The translations under genes and the position numbers were made by a program. Below, piece by piece: positions 17,057 through 25,940 of a stretch of DNA of 64,000 nucleotides. This stretch comes from CAZVPF01 sp964628195 (GTDB lineage Bacteria > Planctomycetota > Phycisphaerae > Sedimentisphaerales > Anaerohalosphaeraceae), in contig CAZVPF010000018.1 of the NCBI GenBank assembly GCA_964628195.1, positions 8,283 to 72,282 on the forward strand. Direction: 5' to 3'. How positions within the stretch are numbered: the first letter of the stretch is position 1; each line of letters opens with the position of its first letter. The notes under the pieces were generated by a model. It searched no databases and was not told where the DNA came from. It saw nothing but the letters and a program-made list of their open reading frames with translations.

Positions 17057-19168
17057 ATGGAAAGAAAGTTAAGTTCAGGTAAATTAATTTCGGCGGCGGT
17101 ATTGGGCGCGGTATTTCTCTCACTTGCGATTTTCTGCGGCTGTGATGAACAGCAGCAAACGGTAAATTCGGCACCAGCAATGAACAAGGCCCAGCAGCTT
17201 GCGATTGCAGACAGTAAATACCCGCCGAGGCTTCGCCGTGAAGACAGCTTCCTCGGCATACACTTCGACTTTCATGCCAATGACGGGGATAAGGAGATAG
17301 GCAAAAACGTGACCGAGGAAATGGTTGAGAATATTATACGCAAGGTTCGGCCTGACTATATCCAGGTGGACTGCAAGGGCCATGCAGGCAGGACCAGTTA
17401 CCCGACAAAAGTGGGCAACCAGGCCGGCGGTTTCGTGGGCGACCCACTGAAGATTTGGCGAGAAGTGACAGCACGCAACGGAGTCGCTTTGTATATGCAT
17501 TACTCGGGCGTGTGGGACAATAAGGCGGTCGAACTGCACCCGGAATGGGCAAGGATCAAACCGGACGGTACGAGAGACGATAAGAAAACTTCGGTTTTCG
17601 GCCCTTATGTTGACGAGCTTTTGATACCGCAGCTTAAGGAGCTTCGCGACGAGTACGGGGTTGACGGGTACTGGATCGACGGCGAGTGCTGGGCTGTAGA
17701 AAACGACTACAGCGACGCGGCGATAAAGGCTTTTAATGAGCAGACAGGCATCGTCCTTGAGGAATATCCGAAAGAAAAGAAAGACGATAAATTCCACCAG
17801 TTTCAGGAATTTCAGCGACAGGCTTTCAGAGACTATGTTGACCACTATGTGACAGAACTTCACGAGCACGACCCGGGTGTTCAGGTTGCCAGCAACTGGG
17901 CGTTTTCGTCGCTTATGTTCGAGCCGGTTACGGTCGATGTGGATTTCCTTTCGGGCGATTACCCGATGCAGGACAGCGTCCGCAGCGGCAGGTACGAGGC
18001 CAGATGTCTGCGTCACCAGGGAAAGCCCTGGGACCTGATGGCGTGGGGTTTCAGCGCGAAGTGGGAAGATATAATAAACCGCAGCATTAAGACCCCGATA
18101 CAGCTCAAACGCGAGGCAGCAGTCGTGCTGGCGACAGGCGGTGGTTTCCAGGCTTACTTTAACCAGAATCGCGACGGGTCAATACGTGACTGGCACATGA
18201 ATGTCATGGGAGAAGTTGCGGAATTTTGCAGGGCAAGGCAGGATATCTGCCATAAAGCGAAATCTGTTCCACAGGTATGTCTTTTCTATTCGACCGAGTC
18301 AATGTACCGCAAAATGGAAAGGCCTTTCAATCCTGCCGGCCTGGCGATGCCGATTAAGGGGATACTCTGGGCATTGCTGGACAATCAGCTTCATGTGGAT
18401 ATAAAAGCCGAGCACCACCTGAAAGGCAATATGAGCGAGTACCCGGTGATTATTATCCCCGAGTGGCAGTATATTCCGCCCGATCTGCACGGGGAGTTTA
18501 TTGAGTATGTAAAGAACGGCGGCAGCCTGCTTGTCATCGGGCCGGTACCGGCGGACATATTCAAGGAAGAGCTGGGAATCGAGTTCAAAGAAGATATTGC
18601 GAAAAAGACCCGGTGGCTGTTCTACGATGGTATTCAGGCAGGTCACTTCGGATTTATGCGAAATCCCGTTTTGGGCAGCGATGTTCAACCGATGGGCAGG
18701 CTTTACAGCAATGACCAGCCGGTCGGCGAGTACGAAATTGCCGGCACTGTCCGCAAACTCGGCAGGGGCAGGATCGCGGCGATATATATGAACATGGGCT
18801 ACCGTTACCATATCGCGACGACAACACAGGCAAGGGACTTTATCGGCGGGATGGTACGCGAGATTTTCGACGAGCCTATGGTCGAGGTGACAGGTTCGCG
18901 TAATGTGGACCTTGTGGTCAACCGCAAGGACGGCAGGCTGGCGGTCAATCTTGTTAATACAGCAGGACCGCACGCTAATAAGGAAATATACACGTTTGAC
19001 AATATCCCGCCGGTCGGACCGTTGACGGTGAAGATTAGGCTCGATGAGAAGCCGCGCAGCATTGTCATGGAACCACAAGGCAGGAAGATGAACTTCACCT
19101 GGCGAAACGGCGTTGCGCAGGTGGAACCGTTCATGCTCCCGATTCATGATATATTGGTTGTTGAGTAA
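17057..19168 (+). CDS. Putative glycoside hydrolase lipoprotein (TIM barrel, GHL6-like)
   Basis: 703-residue exported lipoprotein (lipobox IFCGC, then Asp). The N-terminal half resembles the hypothetical glycosyl hydrolase 6 / alpha-fucosidase-like TIM-barrel group: DYIQVDCKGHAGRTSYPTKV, YMHYSGVWDNKAVELHPEWA and a probable catalytic strand GVDGYWIDGECW. Around 430-520 a Rossmann-like segment (PVIIIPEWQYIPP, LLVIGPVP) looks like the trimerisation-type domain seen in GH42-like enzymes, then a beta-rich C-terminus. The link to a CAZy family is from memory of motifs, not a search. It follows bioD by 21 nt with AAAGGTG before the ATG; co-transcription with biotin genes may be accidental. Confidence 0.6.
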   Translation: MERKLSSGKLISAAVLGAVFLSLAIFCGCDEQQQTVNSAPAMNKAQQLAIADSKYPPRLRREDSFLGIHFDFHANDGDKEIGKNVTEEMVENIIRKVRPDYIQVDCKGHAGRTSYPTKVGNQAGGFVGDPLKIWREVTARNGVALYMHYSGVWDNKAVELHPEWARIKPDGTRDDKKTSVFGPYVDELLIPQLKELRDEYGVDGYWIDGECWAVENDYSDAAIKAFNEQTGIVLEEYPKEKKDDKFHQFQEFQRQAFRDYVDHYVTELHEHDPGVQVASNWAFSSLMFEPVTVDVDFLSGDYPMQDSVRSGRYEARCLRHQGKPWDLMAWGFSAKWEDIINRSIKTPIQLKREAAVVLATGGGFQAYFNQNRDGSIRDWHMNVMGEVAEFCRARQDICHKAKSVPQVCLFYSTESMYRKMERPFNPAGLAMPIKGILWALLDNQLHVDIKAEHHLKGNMSEYPVIIIPEWQYIPPDLHGEFIEYVKNGGSLLVIGPVPADIFKEELGIEFKEDIAKKTRWLFYDGIQAGHFGFMRNPVLGSDVQPMGRLYSNDQPVGEYEIAGTVRKLGRGRIAAIYMNMGYRYHIATTTQARDFIGGMVREIFDEPMVEVTGSRNVDLVVNRKDGRLAVNLVNTAGPHANKEIYTFDNIPPVGPLTVKIRLDEKPRSIVMEPQGRKMNFTWRNGVAQVEPFMLPIHDILVVE

Positions 19169-19303
19169 AGAATGAACCGCATCCGTATTGTTACGAAACC
19201 ACAGTCCCGGCGGCATGAGAAGCCGGGACTGCGGAGCATGCGCCTGCCCGAGCGCCCGAGGCCGGGTGTGCATATTTGTGTTTCATAATAAGGCCCTGCG
19301 GGG

Positions 19304-19309
19304 TATAAT
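19304..19309 (+). promoter_or_regulatory. Perfect -10 box 7 nt before a start codon
   Basis: TATAAT at 19304-19309 preceded by GGGG; the matching -35 (TTTCAT at 19281-19286, 17-nt spacer) is weak. Transcription would start at or just before the ATG at 19317, again predicting a leaderless message. Confidence 0.4.
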
Positions 19310-19316
19310 TGAAGCT

Positions 19317-19508
19317 ATGGAAGCAGATGAAATACAAAGACAGATATACAAAAAGATGTCGCCTGCCCAAAAGCTCAGGATCGCCAATGACATGATGATC
19401 TCGGCAAGAAAGCTAAAGGCCGCGTGGCTGCGGCAAAATCACCCCGAATGGACCGAAGAGCAGGTAAAACAGGCCGTCAAAGAGGCGTTCATGAATGCAA
19501 GAACCTGA
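19317..19508 (+). CDS. Small conserved protein, nucleotidyltransferase partner type
   Basis: 63-residue basic helical protein (MSPAQKLRIANDMM, AAWLRQNHPEWTEEQVKQAV, ending FMNART). The chosen ATG at 19317 is the conserved-looking start; the frame is open further upstream but that stretch is Cys/Arg-rich and unlike protein. From memory, short proteins of this design occur in many planctomycetes and other bacteria directly before a nucleotidyltransferase gene, with overlapping ends. Here the overlap (ATG at 19495) exists but the partner is broken. Its function is not established; a toxin-antitoxin-like role is only a guess. Confidence 0.65.
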   Translation: MEADEIQRQIYKKMSPAQKLRIANDMMISARKLKAAWLRQNHPEWTEEQVKQAVKEAFMNART

Positions 19509-19639
19509 ATTATTCAAAATCTTTCTAAAACCGGTCAATGTTTCATAATTCCGCCGAGAAAATCGATGTCACCTTCTTAAACAATATGGTCGCAAAATAC
19601 GGCCTCTCGGGTATTCTGGAGCAAAGCAAAAGTTCATGA
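19495..19639 (+). pseudogene. Nucleotidyltransferase remnant with internal deletion
   Basis: Starting at the ATG that overlaps the preceding gene, the frame reads MQEPELFKIFLKPVNVS then stops at 19546. In another frame, from 19538, it reads FHNSAEKIDVTFLNNMVAKYG and LSGILEQSKSS up to a stop at 19637-19639. These look like the first and last segments of the partner nucleotidyltransferase family (start xxELFxxFIxPLN; end IDxxFLxxWxxxxGL), joined after loss of roughly the central 100 or more codons, including the GS...DxD catalytic motif. The identification rests on remembered family sequences. Confidence 0.55.
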
Positions 19640-19696
19640 ACCAGGCTTGCTTTTACCACGCCTGCAGCCGTAAGATTATATGCGTCTCCAAACTTC

Positions 19697-21157
19697 TTAT
19701 CTCGACCTCATCGGCCTGGCCGGACCGCCGTCGAACCATTTTCTTGTTACCGTATAATCAAGTGTCTCTGTCGTCTGTGCTGCGACTTTGACCTTGAACC
19801 GAACGGTTTCGGCGTCGGTTTTTTCGTGCTCAAAGTTTGCATCGTCAATAGTCCAGTTCACGTAGCCGCCGAATTTCTGGTCCACAAAAACCGTGACCGC
19901 CTCGTCCTTGCTGTTTATTACCTCGACCTTATGAGTCTCCACCAGCGTATTCCTGCTCCGCTGCGAGTCTTCCAGTGTGTGCTCCGCGCTCACATCGAAA
20001 GCGTTGCCTATATACAGAGAGACCTTATCCTGCACCGGTGTGTGGTCTATCAGGTCCTCGCCGACAAACTCGAGCATCTCATCAGCCGGGTCGGTCTTGA
20101 AAACGCGAACCTTTCCTTTCGGCAGCGGTATCCCGAGATTGTTTTCCTTTTCGTTCTCAAACTCAAGTTTTATCTGCACCTTATCAGCCATCTTCTGCCA
20201 TTCATACACGTAAAGCTTGTCGACGGGAATATCGGCCGCAGGCGTCATAAGCTCGATCTGCTTGACCTGGTTGTTGTTGATCGTACTCTTGCGACCCAGC
20301 GTGTACATGTGGTATTCCATAAACGACTTTTCCTCGAAGCCGCCCCTGCCGGCTGCCGAATCCATCGCCATCATCATTCTTTCTTCCTGGTAGCCTTTGT
20401 ATCTCGGCTGCTCCACCCTGCGGACATCGCCTGCAATGAGTTTTATCGAGGCGTTCTTGTACGAACCGCCCGAATTATTCCTGATCGTCACCCAGCCGGA
20501 CAGGTCTATAGCGTCTTCCTTTTCGTTAAGTACCGCCGAGTAGTCCGCGTCCCACGATATCCCGCCTGTGGTATAGGTCACCCTGCAAAGCTGCCGGGCC
20601 TGGGCATCCCTGCCGCCGCGCGGGCCCTGCACCAGCCACACAAGCGTAGGCTTTGTTACGAGGTCATCGAACTCGCTGTCCAGCGCAATATGCTCCACGG
20701 TCTCGCCGTTTATAACGTATATCCTGTTTGTATCCGGGTCGCGAAGGATAATGTCCCTGCCGTTCACCGAGCTTAGTATCCCCGTCATCTCGTTACCCGG
20801 GTCCGAGCCGCTGCCCCGCACCCAGATGCTCACTTTTTTATCTATCGAACGCCTCAGCAGCGTCTGAGAGTCCATCAGGTCGTATTCATAATTCTGTTCA
20901 AGTATGGTGTACATGCCGGGCGGTGTGTTCACGCATTCAAAATTTACGCTCGTCGGGTCGATCTGCATCGCCACGTCGGTGAACTTCAGTTGGCTTATAC
21001 CCGGCGAAAGCTCCATAAACCGCTGCTCCCGCACAACGCCAAAATTGTCATTGTAAACTGTCAGTGCGACCGATTCATCGTTTGCGGCCAAAACCGCCGG
21101 GCAAAGACCTGCCGCAAAAAGAAAAAGGGCAAAAGTTAATTTCGATGTCCTCATCAT
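19697..21157 (-). CDS. Secreted DUF4139-domain protein
   Basis: 486-residue protein with a Sec signal peptide (cleavage after AVLAA, about residue 25). The pattern VALTVYNDNFGVVREQRFMEL at the start (given here as the first strand region), CRVTYTTGGISWDADYSAVL in the middle and GWVTIRNNSGGSYKNASIKL after it match DUF4139, a beta-rich domain of unknown function common in bacteria with mucoidy-type proteins. No catalytic motif is visible. AGGAGA lies 5 nt before the first of two ATGs. It stands alone, with no clear operon partner. Confidence 0.8.
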   Translation of the reverse strand: MMRTSKLTFALFLFAAGLCPAVLAANDESVALTVYNDNFGVVREQRFMELSPGISQLKFTDVAMQIDPTSVNFECVNTPPGMYTILEQNYEYDLMDSQTLLRRSIDKKVSIWVRGSGSDPGNEMTGILSSVNGRDIILRDPDTNRIYVINGETVEHIALDSEFDDLVTKPTLVWLVQGPRGGRDAQARQLCRVTYTTGGISWDADYSAVLNEKEDAIDLSGWVTIRNNSGGSYKNASIKLIAGDVRRVEQPRYKGYQEERMMMAMDSAAGRGGFEEKSFMEYHMYTLGRKSTINNNQVKQIELMTPAADIPVDKLYVYEWQKMADKVQIKLEFENEKENNLGIPLPKGKVRVFKTDPADEMLEFVGEDLIDHTPVQDKVSLYIGNAFDVSAEHTLEDSQRSRNTLVETHKVEVINSKDEAVTVFVDQKFGGYVNWTIDDANFEHEKTDAETVRFKVKVAAQTTETLDYTVTRKWFDGGPARPMRSR

Positions 21158-21359
21158 AAATCTCCTAAAAAAGGTTCGTAAGTCATATTAAAAGGCAGGA
21201 CAAAAACCAGCCGCCACTATTACATTATGCGCACAGGCGGTAAATTACTCACGAAAAAAATAAAAAAGTGCCAAGGAGTGAAAAAACAAGACGGCGTCGC
21301 GGAACTCGGTAAAGCCCCATGACACCGCCTTAAATTAAGGGAGAATCGATCTATCTGCC

Positions 21360-21383
21360 AACCGCGCAGACTTTATCGCGGTT
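21360..21383 (-). terminator. Hairpin after the OFA transporter
   Basis: AACCGCG (21360-21366) / CGCGGTT (21377-21383), 10-nt loop, 17 nt after the transporter stop on the minus strand. No T run follows, so it may end or stabilise the mRNA rather than terminate by itself. Confidence 0.35.
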
Positions 21384-21399
21384 TACAATTCTGGTTGCG

Positions 21400-22746
21400 T
21401 TACGGCTGGGAAGGCTGTTCGCCCCCGGGTTCGCTGCTGTCCTGTTCGGAAACGTCCGGCCCGGCTGCCTCTGCCGGCTCCGTATGCGAAGGGGTCTTTA
21501 CCATGAAGACCATTATCGCGGCCACTATAAGCAGTGCACAGGAACTGAAGTAAGCAAAGTTGAAAGACTGGGTCTTGTCATACATCACTCCCGCGAGTTT
21601 GGCAAGCATGAACCCGCCTACCCCCCACGCCGTGAAAACTAAACCATAGTTCATTCCGAAATTCTTCAAACCGAAAAAGTCCTTGGTTATCGACGGGAAC
21701 AGCGCAAGGTTCGACCCGTAGTTGGCCCCGATAAGCGCGTACATGACAATAAGCACCGGTGCCGTCGCCAGTACACTGTCGCCCTTTGCCTGCGAGAGCA
21801 AAAACAGCAGCACCGCCTGGAAAAGAAGGAAGATAAACAGCGTCGTTCTGCGCCCGAGCTTATCCGAGACCATTCCCGCGATTATCCTTCCGCCGCCGTT
21901 GCCTATCGCAAGCCCTATCAGCGCAACAAGCGTAAGCGTGTCGGCTATCTGCGCGTTTACAACCTTTTTCGCCACCGAAATAACCATAAGCCCCGCACCT
22001 GCGCCGCAGGCGTACATGAACCATATCATATAGAACTGGACCGTTTTTAACATTTCACTTGGCTCGAAATTCTCTTTCTTTACCGGCTGCCCTTCGGCTT
22101 TGGCCTCGGCGCCTGCCGGCACGACCGGTTTGACCTCGGCCTCGTAGTCAGCCGGCGGGGCCTTGAGTATCTGTGCCAGCCCGCATACTATCAGGAGAAA
22201 AGCTATGCCCAGGTACATCACAGTATCAGGCAGCCCGAAGCTCGCGATCATCCAATCGCAAAGCGGAGCCGCGTAAGCAAGCGCAAGCCCGAAACCCGAG
22301 ACCACCAGACCGGCAATAAGCCCTGTCTTTGCCTTGGGGAACCACTTTACCGCCGGCGGCGTCGCTGAAGCATAACCAAAACCGATCCCCGCTCCTGCGA
22401 GTATTCCAAAGCCGACCATATACCCCATAGGCGATGTCGTTCTGCTTGCGATAATCATCCCTGCACCTACGAGAATACCGCCTATCGTCGCGACCAGACG
22501 GGGGCTCAGTTTGTCCTGCATACGTCCGGCCGGTACCATTATAAGTGAGAACACCAGGCACGCAACCGCGTATGGCATCGACTTATCCGATTGTGTCCAA
22601 CCCCAATCTTCAGGAACGCCCTTGCTTATTACGCTCCAGGTATAAAGAATACCCAGAGCAAGGTTGATCCCCATCCCTGCGAATGTCACCGCCCAGCCGG
22701 GGTTAGTGGCTTTGACGGCTGCTGCTGGTGTGATTTCATCGCTCAT
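21400..22746 (-). CDS. OFA-family MFS transporter (oxalate/formate antiporter-like)
   Basis: 448-residue major facilitator with 12 predicted membrane segments. Family features: early GWAVTFAGMGINLALGILYTW, cytoplasmic loop motif PAGRMQDKLSPR between TM2 and TM3, the long acidic central loop (about 205-230), and SDKLGRRTTLFIFL. The C-terminal tail is rich in Glu/Pro/Ser. OFA members move small mono- or dicarboxylates. It lies 79 nt downstream of acetyl-CoA synthetase on the same strand, so acetate or another short acid is a reasonable inferred substrate. Confidence 0.87.
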   Translation of the reverse strand: MSDEITPAAAVKATNPGWAVTFAGMGINLALGILYTWSVISKGVPEDWGWTQSDKSMPYAVACLVFSLIMVPAGRMQDKLSPRLVATIGGILVGAGMIIASRTTSPMGYMVGFGILAGAGIGFGYASATPPAVKWFPKAKTGLIAGLVVSGFGLALAYAAPLCDWMIASFGLPDTVMYLGIAFLLIVCGLAQILKAPPADYEAEVKPVVPAGAEAKAEGQPVKKENFEPSEMLKTVQFYMIWFMYACGAGAGLMVISVAKKVVNAQIADTLTLVALIGLAIGNGGGRIIAGMVSDKLGRRTTLFIFLLFQAVLLFLLSQAKGDSVLATAPVLIVMYALIGANYGSNLALFPSITKDFFGLKNFGMNYGLVFTAWGVGGFMLAKLAGVMYDKTQSFNFAYFSSCALLIVAAIMVFMVKTPSHTEPAEAAGPDVSEQDSSEPGGEQPSQP

Positions 22747-22825
22747 TTTCGTTCCTTTCCTAAAAAATATATGCCGGGCGCATGAGGGCGCCCGGCTTTG
22801 CGTACTTCAATTTTCATTCTGCGCT

Positions 22826-24808
22826 TTATGCGCCGCGACCGGCGATAAGTTTCTCGACCACGCTCGGATCTGCAAGTGTCGTGATATCGCCGAGGTTGTC
22901 GGTGCTCTTCTCCGCGATCTTGCGCAAAATCCTTCGCATAATCTTACCCGAACGCGTCTTCGGCAATGCCGGCGCGAACTGGATATCCTCAGGAGTCGCG
23001 ATGGGACCGATCTCCTTGCGAACGTGCTTGATAAGTTCCTTCTTCAGCTCGTCGCTTTCATCCACTCCTTCTACAAGAGTAACGTAGGCGTAAAGGCCCT
23101 GACCTTTCACCTCATGCGGTATCGGTGTAACAGCCGCTTCTGCCACTTTCGCGTGGCTTACCAGCGCCGATTCCACCTCCGCAGTGCCGATACGGTGCCC
23201 CGAGACATTCACAACGTCGTCAATACGTCCCATCAGCCAGAAGTCACCTTCTTTATCGACCCGGCAGCCGTCTCCGGTGAAATATTTATTGTCATACATC
23301 GTGAAATAAGTATCGATAAAGCGGTCATGATCGCCCCACATCGTTCTCATCATGCTCGGCCAGGGCTTGGTTATGCAAAGCTTGCCGCCCTCGTCCCTGT
23401 CGCACATGCTTCCGTCGTCGCGAAGAACAACCGCTTCGACACCGAAGAAAGGCCTTGAAGCAGAACCCGGCTTTAGCGTATGAGCGCCCGGAAGCGGGGT
23501 TATCATAAACCCGCCAGTCTCGGTCTGCCACCATGTATCGACGATCGGGCACTTGTTCCTGCCGACCTTTTTATAATACCACATCCACGCCTCGGGGTTG
23601 ATCGGCTCTCCGACGGAACCGAGAATCCTCAGCGAATCCAGCTTGTACTTCATAACCCACTCCTCGCCCAGCCTCATCAATGCACGTATAGCCGTCGGAG
23701 CGGTATAGAAAACCGTAACTTTGAACTTGTCGCAAACCTGCCAGAACCTGCCCGCGTCGGGATAAGTCGGAACACCGCCGAACATCAGCGAGGTGCTGCC
23801 GTTGCACAGCGGACCGTAAACTATATAGCTGTGACCCGTAATCCAACCGATATCAGCCGTACACCAGTAGATATCGTCGTCATGGATATTAAACACGTGC
23901 TTATGAGTCAGCGAGGTGTAAACCAGGTAACCGCCTGTAGTATGAACAACACCCTTGGGCTTGCCTGTCGAACCGGAGGTGTAAAGAATAAACAGCGGGT
24001 CCTCGGCGTCCATTTCCTCGGCGGGGCAGTCAGCCGAAGCCTTTTCCATCTCTTCGTGATACCAGAAGTCCCTGCCGTCTTTCATATTGCAAGGATCGTC
24101 CGAAACCTTCGTTACGATAACCGACTCGATAGTCGGGGTGTTTTCAAGAGCCTCATCCGATATCTTCTTCAGAGGTATATGCTTGCCCCCGCGGACGGAA
24201 ACATCCGAAGTTATCAGCATCTTGCAGTCAGAGTCGTTCACCCTTCCGGTAATAGCGTCGGCGCTGAAACCGCCGAATATGATCGAGTGAATCGCCCCGA
24301 TACGCGCACATGCGAGCATCTGGACCGCGAGTTCCGGAACCATCGGCATATAAATAGCAACCCGGTCGCCCTTCTTGATGCCCTTGCTCTTTAGAACGTT
24401 CGCGAACTTGCAAACCTGCTCGTGCAGCTCTTTATATGTGAACTTCTGCACGTCGGAATCCTCGTCGCCCTGGAATATGATCGCCGTCTTGTTCTCGGTC
24501 GGCGTGCCGAGGTGCTTGTCAAGACAATTGTAGGCGATATTCAGCTTGCCGTCGGCAAACCAAGTGTGCTCGATCTTTCGTGCCTGGGTGTCCCACGTAT
24601 ATTTCATCGTCTCGGTGGGCTCCTTGAACCACTTTACCTGCTCTTTGGCGTATTTCAGCCAGAAGGTATCCGGGTCGTTTATAGACTGCTCCCACATCTT
24701 CTGATACTGCTGCTCGGAGTCTATCCAGGCATTGTTTTGAATGTTACTCGGCGGCGGAAACTTACGAGCTTCGGTCATTAGAGACTGCATACCTTTTTCT
24801 TCTGCCAT
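22826..24808 (-). CDS. acs: Acetyl-CoA synthetase (AMP-forming)
   Basis: 660-residue ANL enzyme converting acetate, ATP and CoA to acetyl-CoA. Motifs: adenylation P-loop LYTSGSTGKPKGVVHTTGG, WWQTETGGFMI, hinge region DDVVNVSGHRIGTAEVESAL, and the acetylatable lysine near the C-terminus in PKTRSGKIMRRILR. The start is ATG 24808, with AAGGAT 9 nt upstream; a longer frame to 24940 exists but its leader is not conserved-looking. Likely co-transcribed with the OFA transporter downstream. PKTRSGK suggests control by lysine acetylation, as in the family. Confidence 0.97.
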   Translation of the reverse strand: MAEEKGMQSLMTEARKFPPPSNIQNNAWIDSEQQYQKMWEQSINDPDTFWLKYAKEQVKWFKEPTETMKYTWDTQARKIEHTWFADGKLNIAYNCLDKHLGTPTENKTAIIFQGDEDSDVQKFTYKELHEQVCKFANVLKSKGIKKGDRVAIYMPMVPELAVQMLACARIGAIHSIIFGGFSADAITGRVNDSDCKMLITSDVSVRGGKHIPLKKISDEALENTPTIESVIVTKVSDDPCNMKDGRDFWYHEEMEKASADCPAEEMDAEDPLFILYTSGSTGKPKGVVHTTGGYLVYTSLTHKHVFNIHDDDIYWCTADIGWITGHSYIVYGPLCNGSTSLMFGGVPTYPDAGRFWQVCDKFKVTVFYTAPTAIRALMRLGEEWVMKYKLDSLRILGSVGEPINPEAWMWYYKKVGRNKCPIVDTWWQTETGGFMITPLPGAHTLKPGSASRPFFGVEAVVLRDDGSMCDRDEGGKLCITKPWPSMMRTMWGDHDRFIDTYFTMYDNKYFTGDGCRVDKEGDFWLMGRIDDVVNVSGHRIGTAEVESALVSHAKVAEAAVTPIPHEVKGQGLYAYVTLVEGVDESDELKKELIKHVRKEIGPIATPEDIQFAPALPKTRSGKIMRRILRKIAEKSTDNLGDITTLADPSVVEKLIAGRGA

Positions 24809-24965
24809 TGTTACACATCCTTTCTTTCCCAATAAATAACGGTTTTTTTGAATGATTTTTCGTGTGAACTTGTCTGCCCGAAACTGATCGATAGGGGCGT
24901 GAGCATGATAACAGATTAACAGGCCGGATTTATTGTTCAATTAAAAAATCATGTTTTTGTGACAC

Positions 24966-24997
24966 TTTGCGCGCAAATTGGCCCCAAAAGTGCGCAC
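24966..24997. promoter_or_regulatory. Paired palindromes upstream of acs
   Basis: TTTGCGCGCAAA (24966-24977, perfect 12-bp palindrome) and GTGCGCAC (24990-24997, perfect 8-bp palindrome). Their centres are 22 bp apart, about two helical turns, and lie roughly 160-185 bp before the acs start. Operator-like; no regulator can be named. Confidence 0.35.
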
Positions 24998-25230
24998 AAC
25001 GAACACATTAGTACCAAAATGAAACTTAAATGGACCGCAAATAGGCCTTAATCGGTCTTTATTTCCGCCTTTGTGTAGGTGAAATTACCTATATAATTTT
25101 TTGCGGGTGTACAAAAATGGGTCATGTTGGTATTCAACCAGCGCAAAACAGCAAATATTTCCTGAAAAAATCCTGCGACAAGTCAAAGTAAGGTCCCCGA
25201 GAAAATTCGTAGACTTCTTCGAAAGCTGAG

Positions 25231-25252
25231 AGTAAACAGGTGAACGTTTACT
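25231..25252 (-). terminator. Hairpin downstream of MNT gene
   Basis: AGTAAAC (25231-25237) / GTTTACT (25246-25252), 8-nt loop, 11 nt past the end of the nucleotidyltransferase gene. Lacks a T run on the minus strand, so termination strength is doubtful. Confidence 0.3.
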
Positions 25253-25263
25253 CCTAACAGTTC

Positions 25264-25584
25264 TTAAGCAGCAATGATAACGCCCTCATTTCGTGCAATT
25301 TCAAGAACCGGCCTTGAATTATCCTTTTCCCATTCCTCTTTCCCGCAGGGTATAGGCTCTATTCGGTTGTCGGCAGAGGTGGCCCTCCATAAATTTTTCA
25401 TAAGTTGTATCTGCCTGCTGCCGTCAAATTCCGGAGCTATTACAATAAGGTCAATGTCACTCAGTTCGTCGGCTTTACCTTTGGCATAGGAGCCGAACAG
25501 CACGGCTTTTTCGGCGTGTATACCCAACTTCTCAAGCTCTGCAAAATATTTTTTTATGGAATCTATAACTGACTGATCAACCAT
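25264..25584 (-). CDS. MNT-domain nucleotidyltransferase (antitoxin-like)
   Basis: 106-residue minimal nucleotidyltransferase. The catalytic motif is complete: VLFGSYAKGKADELSDIDLIV (GS-x9-DxD, quoted in part). In the characterised HEPN/MNT systems the MNT protein adds AMP to, or otherwise neutralises, the HEPN ribonuclease. It overlaps the HEPN gene by 22 nt on the same strand, so translation is coupled. AAGGAA lies about 9 nt before the ATG. Confidence 0.87.
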   Translation of the reverse strand: MVDQSVIDSIKKYFAELEKLGIHAEKAVLFGSYAKGKADELSDIDLIVIAPEFDGSRQIQLMKNLWRATSADNRIEPIPCGKEEWEKDNSRPVLEIARNEGVIIAA

Positions 25585-25940
25585 TTGTGAATTTCCTTCA
25601 CTTTCTCCAATTCCACCTGAACAAATGATTCGTTCAACATAATTTGCTCGGAATCCGGATAGCGTCCTTCTAATTGGTATATTCCGAATTCCCTTAAAAA
25701 ATTCATTTGATTATCATCTATATTTATCTCACCAATTTCTGCAAGTCTTATTAGATTATGAATTCTTGGCGGGACCTTTTGTGTTTGTTTTGCAACATGT
25801 GCCTTAATCGCTTTTTCCAATGCCAAATGGGAGAAGAACATACAGTGTCTAAGGTGCTTTTTTTCCAGCAGAGATCCTGCCGCTTCAAGGTCTTCCTGCG
25901 AACTGCTTTTCCAGTACATTATATGTTTTTTTATGTCCAT
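25563..25940 (-). CDS. HEPN-domain protein (toxin-like)
   Basis: 125-residue helical HEPN protein, usual partner of MNT. The helix SHLALEKAIKAHVAKQ and the following PPRIHNLIRLAEIGEI match the minimal HEPN layout (ALEKxLKA ... HNLxxL). An R-x6-H pattern (RHCMFFSH) is present, but it lies in the first conserved helix rather than the position of the usual RNase R-x4-6-H motif, so nuclease activity is uncertain. ATG at 25940 is preferred; a GTG at 25958 adds six residues. Lies 63 nt behind rnfB on the same strand. Confidence 0.82.
   Translation of the reverse strand: MDIKKHIMYWKSSSQEDLEAAGSLLEKKHLRHCMFFSHLALEKAIKAHVAKQTQKVPPRIHNLIRLAEIGEINIDDNQMNFLREFGIYQLEGRYPDSEQIMLNESFVQVELEKVKEIHKWLISQL

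Larger units (their letters stand above)
24809..25263. other. Intergenic region upstream of acs, no gene seen
   Basis: 455 bp without a credible coding frame. It holds two GC-centred palindromes (24966-24997), an imperfect dyad AGGT-N6-ACCT at 25077-25090 and a hairpin near the end of the MNT gene (25231-25252). A weak acs promoter candidate is TTGAAC-N16-TAATCT on the minus strand around 24917-24944. Confidence 0.5.

Noticed and set aside
22826..24940. Longer acs start at 24940
   Set aside because: The 44 extra residues are Lys/His-rich and unlike the family; a good ribosome site marks ATG 24808.
25563..25940. Calling the HEPN protein a proven RNase toxin
   Set aside because: An R-x6-H pattern exists but not in the usual helix; activity cannot be claimed from sequence.
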